Shown one piece after another: positions 55,830-64,000 of a DNA stretch of 64,000 nucleotides (position 1 is the first letter of the stretch; the number at the start of each line of letters is the position of its first letter). This DNA comes from Ligustrum vulgare. Its lineage: Eukaryota; Streptophyta; Magnoliopsida; Lamiales; Oleaceae. Under the pieces are notes generated by a model, which searched no databases, was not told the origin of the DNA, and saw nothing but the letters and a program-made list of their open reading frames with translations. Location: NCBI GenBank assembly GCA_963555705.1, contig OY743174.1, forward strand, positions 25,113,608 to 25,177,607. Direction: 5' to 3'. A program made the position numbers and the translations under genes.

Positions 55830-57600
55830 CCTGCCAAAAAAAAATTAGACCAACTTAATATGAAGTAAATCTAAACATGTGCGAAATTTAACAACTGTAA
55901 GAACCTTAATCCCCATATCAACGGGGTTCTTATCAATAGGAATTTTTAATAAATTTACTTCACCTTGAGGTACCTTTTCTCATATGAAGTGATATTTTAC
56001 CTCTATATGCTTTGATCTCTCGTGATAGTTAGGATTCTTGCAAAGCATCAACGAACTCTGGCTATCAGTGTAGAATGTAGAGTAAAGCATTATCATGCAA
56101 TAAACTCAACTCGTTTTGTATACCATTTAACCACACACTCTTTTTACAGCTTCAATTATAGCAACATATTCAGATTCAATGCTAGATAAAGTAACTAACG
56201 GTTGAAATTGTGATTTTCAGCTTATACAGTTTCCCCCTAATGTGAAGAAATAAGTAGTAGATTTTCTATTATCTTTGCCACCAGCAAAGTCGGCATGAAC
56301 TTATCCTACAAGCAATGGTCTAGGTTCTCTCCTTTCATATACTAACCCTAAGTTAGGAGTTCCAACTAGATATCTTATTAATCATTTAAGTCCAGCCCAA
56401 TGAGCTTTACACGAATTCGACATAAATCTACTCAAGAAGCTAATGGAATAAGGTAAGTCAGGTCTAGTGGTAATCATTGAATCATGGCAGAACCAATAGC
56501 ATTTAGTCTTAGGGGATTGAGATAAAGATAAATTCATATGACCAGCCAAGGAAATGTTCATAGATTTAGCATCTTTCATACCAAATTTAGTTACCAATTT
56601 TCTTGAATAGAATTCCTTTGTTATAGTCAATCTATATGCAGCCCTATCCCTAGTGATAACCATGCCTAGAATCTTTCTAGCAATCCCTAAATCAGTCATA
56701 TTACATTCAAATTTTAAAAGAGTCTTCAACTTGATTATTTCAGCCTTACTACTACTAGTAAGCAGCATATCATCTACGTATAACAACAAATAGATTTCAT
56801 AACCTTTCACATTGTTATTATGGTAAAGACATGCATTAAAATCACTCATTTTAAAACTAGTTTTCAAAACAAATGCATCAAACCTTTTATACCATTGTCT
56901 AGGCGATTGTTTTAAACCATACAATAATTTTCTAAGTTGACACACTTTCTCAGTTTTATCCTTCACCTTAAAACATAATGGTTGAGACATAAAAATGATC
57001 TCATCCAAATCACCATTAAGGAAGGCGCTTTTCACATCAAGTTGCTCCAATTCTCAATCGAATTGAGCGACCATAGCTAACATCATTCTTATGACCTTAT
57101 ACTTGATAACTAGTGAAAACACTTTGGTGTAATTTATTCCTTCCCTTTGAGTGAACCCTTTGGCAACTAATCTAGCTTTATACCTAGGCGGGTCACTAGA
57201 TTTATTGCCCACTCTCACTTTGTATATCCATTTGCATTGAACTATTCTTTGCTTGTTAGGCTTATCTACAAGCACTAAAGTCTCATTCTTCTTAAGGGAT
57301 TCCATTTCTTTTCTTATGGCTTAAAGCCATTTATTAGACGTAGAACTCTCAATAGCTTCTTTATAGGCTGATGGTTCTAATCTATCTAGCTCTTTGCCCT
57401 AAACAAATCCAAATTCAGCAATGTTAAAATTTGCATGTCTAGGATTAGGCTTCACCTCTCTCCTAACTCTATCCCTAGCAAGTTGGTGGTCTTCTAGAAC
57501 TACTTGTTCTTGACCTAAGGTAGTATTTTCAGCTTCAAACACTTCATGTTCGGGTTCTATAAGTGCCGATTCAACAGTTTCGGGTTCCATAGGTGCTGAT
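55830..57600 (-). pseudogene. Ty1/copia pol fragment (RT and RNase H), minus strand
   Basis: Reading the minus strand: 57590-57399 is the integrase-RT linker (ends RREVKPNPRHANFNIAEF). 57305-57054 starts RT (RIVQCKWIYKVRVG, KARLVAKGFTQREGINY). A TGA at 57053-57051 interrupts, then 57050-56382 has EQLDVKSAFLNGDLDEIIF, LLYGLKQSPRQWYKRF and the YVDD active site (56781-56770). From 56380 down to about 55830 a broken RNase H follows (SSIESEYVA, STFYTDSQSS, LLKIPIDKNPVDMG). It has stops and shifts. The element is cut at about 57600; no LTR was securely found. A different copia lineage from that at 17933. Confidence 0.85.
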
Positions 57601-58336
57601 TATTTTACAGCAAATAACGTCTCGCAGCCATTAGGTTATTATTGTTCAAAAATCAAATTGTACAGCCGCCCATCATGTTCAATTCAAGAAACGAGTCCTA
57701 TGTTTAGAGTTTTTGCAATTGTATATTGCAGCCAGCACTATTCTGTTAATTGTAAATAATTTGTAATTATGAATCTGGAGATTTGCTCAGTCACGCATGT
57801 AATTGCCATTGTGTTTGAATTAGATTAAAGGATTTAAAAGTAGGGATTTGCTGCAATCCCCAGTCACCATGTGCATGTAATTAACATGTCGGTAAATGCT
57901 GTGGTGTACATATCAATTTTGGGGTGTTGTTTTAATTATATTAGGGATAAATACGTGAATTTTGATGTAGCATATTTATAAAAAAAATTATTTTATTGAT
58001 TGTGTATTTATAATGTGGTGCAGAAAATAAGTAGTGTAGTGGCAGTAACATTACCCAAATAAAAAATTACAAATTAATTTATTTGAACTCGTATAATATC
58101 GACTCTTTATCTTATGTACATAAAAGAGTAGAATATTCATATTAATTTGTACATAGAATTAGCATATATATAATTGATCGTCATTTACTATGGAATCCTT
58201 TTGCTATAGACTTGTTAATGCTTACTGGTGGAATGTAATTCTAAGACCCTTTTGAAGCTTTGCTATTTGTTTTTCTATTCTGATAGGCTTCTCTAATATT
58301 GCTGGAATATCTGCTGTTTGAGCTGGAAATTTGATA
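57601..58336. other. Upstream region of the resistance-gene relic
   Basis: AT-rich, with a TATATATAA near 58164 that could be a promoter TATA. No gene is visible. Confidence 0.4.
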
Positions 58337-61238
58337 ATGGCAGAAATTGCCCTTTCCGTTGTTGGGAAGCTTACGGAATATACAATCGATCCAATTTTAT
58401 GCCAATTCAAGTATATGTTCTGCTACAACAGCAAAATTCAAACTCTAAGGGATATGGTGGATGGTCTTGAAATTAAGGAATATGACGTGCAACAATTGGT
58501 GGTGGAAGCAGAAAGAAACGCGGAAGCTATTAAACATGGTGTTAAAGATTGGCTGCAAAAGGTTGATGGCTTAAAGAATCAGGCATATGTAGTTTTGGAA
58601 AGTGCAAAAAACTCCAAAATGCAGTGCCTATTCCTTACATGTCCAAATCTGAAGACCCGCTACTCGCTTGGCAAGAAAGCCACAAAGAAGACTGCTGAGG
58701 TTGCTAAGCTCCAGGTGGAAGGTGGTACAATTCAAAGGGTGGGCAAAACTAAACCACTTGTGCAAACGCCTTATCAAAAACCTAGTGACTTTGGGGCTTT
58801 TGAAACAAGGATATTAACTAAAAAGGAAATCATGGAAGCTCTAAAGAACAAAGACGTCAGCATAATTGGGATTTGTGGCATGCCTGGAGTAGGTAAGACA
58901 ACAATGGCAAATGAAATAGCTAAAGAAGTGAATGATAGCGAATTATTTGATGAGGTTGCAATGGCAGTTGTATCTCAAGATCCAGATATAATCAAAATTC
59001 AGGTCAGCTTGCTGAGATGCTCGGTTTGAAAATAGAAGAGGAAGCAAGGTATAATAAAAATGTGAGAGCTAAACGACTTTGTGAAAGGCTTGAAGGTAAC
59101 AGAGGTAAGGGCATTCTCATAATATTGGATGACGTTTGGGAAGATATGGACTTGGGAGCTATAGGAATTCCTTCGGTTGGTGTTGATAAAATGTTAAAAA
59201 TCCTATTAACATCACCCAATTATAATGTGTGCATAGACATGGGAGCTCAAAGGATATTCGATATCAATGTTTTATCTGAAGAAGAATCGTGGGAACTTTT
59301 CAAGGAAAAGGCAGAGATTTCTGATGATGCAACAGATGTGGAGGCCTACCGCTCGCGCTAGTGACAATTGGCAGTGCCCTCCGTAAAAAACCAGAATATG
59401 AATGGGAGAATGCACTTGAAGAACTACAGAATTCTAGCGCGACCAATATCGGAGAAGTGCAAAAGTTGGTAAACTCAATAGAGTTTAGCATCAATCGTGT
59501 AAGTGGTGAAGCCAGGTCCTTGCTTCTGCGATTCTCTTTGTTTCCAGAAGATCATATTATTGCAATTGAAGGTTTGGTTAGATACGCACATGGGCTAAAG
59601 TTATTTAGAGGTACAGAGACAATGAGATACACCAGAAATAAGGTAAACAGGATTGTCAATATTTTGAAAAGTCGCTATTTACTGTGCTCGGCTGAGAGTA
59701 AAGATGGGGAGGGTGTAAAATTGCATGATGTTGTAAGAGATGTTTGCTTACAAATTGCATCAAAATATAACAATCATACATATTTGTCGAAACACACCGA
59801 TTTGAAGGATTGGCCAAAAGACGATAACAATGAACTGTACAGTGCGATTAGTTTGACTTCGAATGAGCTAAATCAGCTTCCCGATGGGTTAGAGTATCCA
59901 AACCTGGAGTTTCTAAGACTAAAGTTTGAACTTGAAGAGCAGTCATTGAACATATCCCGAGAATTTTTTGCTGATATGAAGGAACTCAGAGTTCTTGATT
60001 TCACTTCTATGAGGATTCAAATTCCATCATCAATCCGACAGTTGACCAACCTTCAAACTTTGTGCTTGAACCGTTGTACATTAGAAATTGAAAATTCAAC
60101 TATCGGGAATCTAAAGAAGTTAGAAGTTCTCAGTTTTTTTGGCTCTATTCTCGATCACTTCCCTTCTGATATAGCAGAACTTAGCAACCTAAGGTTATTG
60201 GATTAGAGGTCGTACAACAGTTGTCCACTTCCTTGTGGTATCTTATTGAAACTAAAGAAACTGGAAGAATTGTACATGGGTTACATTAAAATAAGAGACG
60301 ATGAGCTGGAACAACCTGGTTACATTATTGAAGAGATAACTTTATTGACTGGTCTTAATACTTTCCAAATTTCAACAAATAATCCTCAGTTTTTGCTGCA
60401 TATATTGCACGTGTTGTGCATTGAGAAGCTGGAAAGATTTAATTTCAGATTAAATGACCCAAAATATTATCCAGAGATTGACACATTACATTATTATTTC
60501 AGTAGGAGATTGCATATAAGAGGTGGCATTACTTACGCGAGTATACTTTTAGATCCTACAATTAACTCATTAATGTGGAGAGCTGAGCATCCTCTTATAG
60601 AAACGTACGACAATATGCATGGTGAAGTTGGCTTCGAGTATCTGAATGGAAATTATCCTACAGGGGCCTTTGATGGATTACAAGCCTTTGCAAGATTACA
60701 AGTGATAAGTCTAATTAGCATGCCAAGAATGAAACATTTGTGGTGGGGTGTCATCAAACCTTATGGTTCTTTCCACAAACTTATGTTTCTTCATATTTCA
60801 TCTTGCCACTCAGTTAAAAGCCTATTTTCAGAGTCAGTTGTGCCCTTGTTTGAGCCCCATTATTTCAAGTTAAAATTTGGGTTTTAGAAATCGAATGGTT
60901 AAAAAGTGGTTTGAAAAGTAAAAAATTGTGGGCTTGACTTTTTTGAATGGTTGAGATTGATTACTGTAGAAAAAAATTGTAAAAAAAGTGAGAAATAATG
61001 GGGCTCAAACAAAGGCTGTATTATGCATGGTGAATCTTCAACGTATAGTTATTTATTTCTGTGACATGTTAGAGGAAATTGTTTCAACTGACACAGAACA
61101 AAATGAAGTTACCCAGATGCTTGAGCTCTCAAAATTACAGGAAATCTACCTTAAAGGTTTAAGAAGTTTTAAGAGCTTTAGATCTAGATCTAGATCAAAC
61201 AAGCTGGTTGGTGTGCACAACCCACTGTTCCCGCCAAG
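58337..61238 (+). pseudogene. CC-NB-ARC-LRR disease resistance gene relic, main exon
   Basis: Starts MAEIALSVVGKLTEYTID, the coiled-coil N-terminus of the RPS2/At4g27190-like group. The P-loop GMPGVGKTT is at about residues 181-189 (Lys187). A one-base loss near 59003 shifts the frame; the kinase-2 LILIILDDVWED follows at 59112. A deletion of roughly 35-40 bp at 59342 removes the region before GLPLALVTIG (59343) and shifts the frame back. The winged-helix part (LFPEDH, KLHDVVRDVCLQIA) and LRRs follow. A nonsense TAG at 60204-60206 lies in LLD*RSY. A MITE (60846-61012) breaks a later LRR. The LRR resumes as CMVNLQRIVI to about 61238. NLRs are cytoplasmic immune receptors; this copy cannot be translated whole. 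Confidence 0.85.
60846..61012. mobile_element. MITE, family A, inside the LRR exon
   Basis: 167 bp with perfect 21-bp inverted ends, starting TTGTTTGAGCCCCATTATTT. The interior GAAAAGTAAAAAATTGTGGG, CTTGAC and GAATGGTTGAGATTGA matches the copy at 42903 and, inverted, that at 40639. It supplies the stop at 60885-60887 and changes the frame of the LRR. Flanking TSD unclear. Confidence 0.8.
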
Positions 61239-62284
61239 AGCAGTCAGGAGCAGCCAATTTATTGGTGTTGTGATTGGTGATGTGAAAGGCGTGACGGTAG
61301 GACCTTGTGGCTTGTGACTCAGTTACCCCGACGTAGGAGCCTTGCCATAAGTACTACCCTGACCATGGACGATGCATAACCTGCGATTTACCTCCTGAAC
61401 CAAGGGCCCAGGGCAGGGTTGGTTCAGGCCCCTAAGGTTGGGGTTCAACCTTTTTTTTTTTTTTTAGGTAAAATTTTCTTTTCATTAGTGTGAGTGCATG
61501 GGGATCATTTGTTATAATTCCATATAAAAATATTACAAGTCTCATTTCTCCATTTCTAATTGATACATAAAGCAAACAACCTTTGAAAATATTTACAAAC
61601 AATTTTAAATGACACACACTAATATTTCCTGTACCCTTTCATTAACTTAGTGTGTAATTTATCACATTTTTTATGTAATCTTAAGACAACTTTATACAAA
61701 TTAATGTTTCCTAGTTTCCGAATTGTTTAAGGCATTATATTTGCCTACAGAAATGATGAATTATAAAACTAGTTTACATAATTAAAGCCTTTCAGTAGAG
61801 ACTTCAGTGTGTTTTTGGTCCCCAAACCTTGCTCTTTTGGTCCTAATGGAATATATATGGGACCTCAGTGAAAAAATTAAAAGTTTTGGAACCAAAAAAG
61901 CATGAAGAGCAAAGGGTTGGGATCATTTGTGTCAATTTTCGAAGAATATTTTTATTTATTACCATAAGTGATAATCACTTGTGGGATTGATCTGTATCAT
62001 GTAATATAAACCCATTATGACCTTTGTCAGGCTGGGTTGGTGATCAAGCCTAACAATCTTTTCTTTTATGAGTATTTTCAAAAAATCAAGATAGGTTCTC
62101 AACACCACAGTTCAAATATATGTTCAGACTTGGGTTGATCTTTACATTTTCTAATGGTTCAATTTTTCATGTTCCATAATTTTTAATTAATATACAGTTA
62201 TTTTCATTGTTCAAAGTGTTCAAACTTATTAAGTTTTATGGTTATATAATTTTATCTGACACCATTAAGTAAATTTCTTCCAGG
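61239..62284 (+). other. Intron of the resistance-gene relic with an insert
   Basis: Lies between LRR exons; 62272-62284 is a TTCTTCCAG acceptor. 61250-61460 is GC-richer than the rest, contains GGGTTGGTTCAGG and GGGGTTCAACC near a T-run (61450-61464) and looks like a small retroposed element such as a SINE, but no A and B box pair could be fixed. 61465-62270 is plain AT-rich intron. Confidence 0.45.
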
Positions 62285-63057
62285 TTACATTGCCTAACTT
62301 GGAACGATTGACCATTAGTGAATTGGGTTGTACTGTGAAAATGTTTGATGAGTTAAGGAAAATCAGTTCTCATAAACTTAGAACATTAGACGTGGAATGT
62401 TTGGATTATGTATCCATTCTGTTTGAATTTGAGTATACAAAAGATGATGCAGAAGTTAGTATACTTAGTAAACTAACATCATTAGAAATGAGTTATCTAC
62501 CCAAATTAGTGCACATTACAAGGATGTTCCCTAGAGGAAATTATATCTTTGAGAACTTGACAAATCTTACAGTTTCGGATTGTGAAAACTTAAGTTACTT
62601 ATTCTCACCTTCAATGGCGAGTTCACTTGTGGCTCTAAAGGATATGAAGGTTTCTCATTGTAAAGCACTTGAAGAGATTATTGGAAGACAAGAAGAAGAC
62701 AACACTTTGAACATTGAAATTGTGGAAGAAGGAATGACAAGCAGGATTACGTTTCCAAAATTATCTAGTATAACACTTTATCGTCTTGATAGATTCAGAT
62801 TGCTTTCTTCTCAGAACTATGAGTTTGTGTTCCCTTCAATAAAGTATTTGCGAATTGAAAAGTGCCCTGTGATGACAAAATTTTGTTCAAGACAAAGTGC
62901 ACCAAAGCTTGATAAAGTATGGATAAAATTTGGACAAACCGTTGATCTTTCGAATTTCATGGATTCTGAAGGTTTACATGTCTTCTCCATTCCCAATTTT
63001 CAATATCTACCCTGTTTTATACGTTATAATGCACAATATGAATTAATGTATGAATAA
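62285..63057 (+). pseudogene. Second LRR exon of the resistance-gene relic
   Basis: Open for 255 codons after a CTTCCAG acceptor: VTLPNLERLTISELG, LTSLEMSYLPKLVHITRMFP, FENLTNLTVSDCENLSYLFS, LKDMKVSHCKALEEIIGRQE, ITFPKLSSITLYRLDRFRLL and FPSIKYLRIEKCPVMTKF. These are the C-terminal LRRs of the group; many still have the CENL or C..L..I signatures. The exon itself carries no break. Possible further mini-exons, 63087-63149 (SIHIREDDKVVDTSNIEED) and 63252-63281 (FHPRELKM), follow AG acceptors. It may be exapted or simply not yet decayed; its upstream part is dead. Confidence 0.7.
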
Positions 63058-63287
63058 TTGATAAATTAACATCCTCTGTTTCTCAGGCTCAATACATATA
63101 CGAGAGGACGACAAAGTTGTTGATACTTCTAATATCGAGGAGGATACAGGTATATACTTCCAACATCTAGTTGAATATATATGCTACAATTGGTTGTACG
63201 TTATTCATTAATGTATGAATAATTAGAAAATTAATATGCTCTGTCCGTAGGCTTTCATCCAAGGGAACTTAAGATGTAGTAGACAAA

Positions 63288-63990
63288 TTTAGGCGTTGTT
63301 CCCCACTTTCTTGCATTTCTCATGGTCGAAGATTCCACAGCTTCAATTTCAAGCACTTGGGCCCTCACAAATATCACTTCTAGGACATCTCAGCACACTA
63401 AGGTTGTAATTAATGATGGAGCTTTCCCAGTTTTTATGAAACTTTTGGTTCTTCAACTGACATTGTCTAAGAACTTGCTATATGTGCCTTAGGAACTATT
63501 GCCCTTGACTTGACTCCCCTGAATGTAGAGATCTTGTGCTAGCTTAGATAAATGAACATACCAAGTTATCTTGGATGTTATTGATACCAACATTACTGGT
63601 CTTCTAGTTCAGTCGCTTCTAAATGTAGAATTCGAAGTGGTGAAGCTGGCTAGTATCAAATTTAACATACTATTGCACTTGTGAACAAATTAAGTAACTT
63701 GTGAGTCAATTGTGTATAAAGCTGCTATGTGATCTGCTAGTTTGCCCTGATTGAATAAATATTAGTATGTTTAAATGGACTCAAGAACATTTTTGAAGGT
63801 AGGGGAAGCCGAGAAGAAATTTGGGACAAAAAAGAGATATCGACTCTTCGCTGAGATGATTGAGGGTTGGAAAAATCAAGAACCTGATGATGAGATTAAC
63901 AGAGAAGGTCGTAAAGATTTTGAATATGCAAGGAAGATAACCAACCAGCACTGCCAGGAGACGACTCCCAACAAGATTTCCAGTTTAATT
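63288..63990 (+). pseudogene. Importin-alpha gene relic
   Basis: Reads NLGVVPHFLAFLMVEDS, then STWALTNITSRTSQHTKVV and INDGAFPVFMKLL: armadillo repeats of importin alpha (family FVEFLMREDFPQLQFEAAWA, LTNIASGTSEHTKVVIDHGA). After a shift ALGTIA-DSPECRDLVLA is recognisable at 63490-63545. DVIDTNITGLLVQSLLNVEF lies at 63577-63640. 63758-63880 gives CLNGLKNI, one-base shift, LKVGEAEKKFGTKKRYRLFA, the C-terminal end. The middle repeats are deleted and stops are frequent. Importin alpha carries proteins with nuclear signals into the nucleus. It lies directly after the resistance-gene relic in the same direction, and may run past the window edge. Confidence 0.75.
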
Positions 63991-64000
63991 TTAATTTAAT

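Noticed and set aside
61250..61470. tRNA-derived SINE in the NLR intron
   Set aside because: A T-run end and B-box-like text are present, but no A box at proper distance; kept only as an unidentified insert.
1..64000. CRISPR arrays, operons or bacterial-type regulation
   Set aside because: The window is plant nuclear DNA with introns and plant transposons; the regular palindrome doublets do not have CRISPR repeat/spacer structure.
1..64000. tRNA, snoRNA or microRNA genes
   Set aside because: No cloverleaf or convincing precursor hairpin was recognised by eye; a covariance-model search would be needed.

Overview
The window is nuclear DNA of a flowering plant, almost certainly a eudicot. It is AT-rich and intron-rich, and holds plant-specific families: a coiled-coil NB-ARC-LRR resistance gene, a plant O-fucosyltransferase, Athila, Cassandra, CACTA, MULE and Helitron elements. 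I see no sequence that fixes the species. Only two loci look like working genes: a 146-residue conserved protein of unknown function (22171-22611) and a YqaJ/PD-(D/E)XK nuclease (about 47409-48340). Nearly everything else is mobile DNA, or gene pieces broken or moved by it.

1-19755 is one nested stack of transposons. The outermost layer is a Ty1/copia element; its reverse transcriptase stops at 577 and resumes at 17933. Into it went a Cassandra TRIM (1-470) and a Ty3/gypsy solo LTR (578-17927, TSD ATGAT). Into that solo LTR went an Athila-type element (678-16455, TSD ACAAT). Into the Athila element went another solo LTR, inside the reverse transcriptase (5607-7125, TSD ATGGC), and a decayed 3.6-kb Helitron, inside the 3' LTR (12053-15672). 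The junctions agree to the base.

19756-27500: a 1.8-kb MULE with about 175-bp inverted repeats and 9-bp TSDs lies directly upstream of the 146-residue gene. It is followed by gene-poor DNA and then by degraded LTR pieces in opposite orientations. These carry doublets of a 12-bp palindrome (TTACGGCCGTAA and variants) spaced almost always exactly 21 bp.

27500-40400: pieces of four unrelated genes (organellar recA, O-fucosyltransferase, fructokinase, PP2A subunit A) lie in the same orientation within 3.6 kb with remnants of introns. This is the signature of gene capture by a DNA transposon. A short copia LTR (minus strand) and a decayed CACTA element follow. The CACTA element has Ulp1-protease-like and coiled-coil repeat remnants and a 3' terminus ending CTTGTAGTG.

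40400-55800: the YqaJ nuclease gene, a broken copy of its 3' end, several small MITEs of two families, and simple repeats. 55800-57600: a minus-strand copia fragment. 58337-63060: an NB-ARC-LRR pseudogene with frameshifts, a deletion, a stop and a MITE inside an LRR exon. 63288-63990: an importin-alpha pseudogene. Domain calls are from reading translations by eye; no database search was run.
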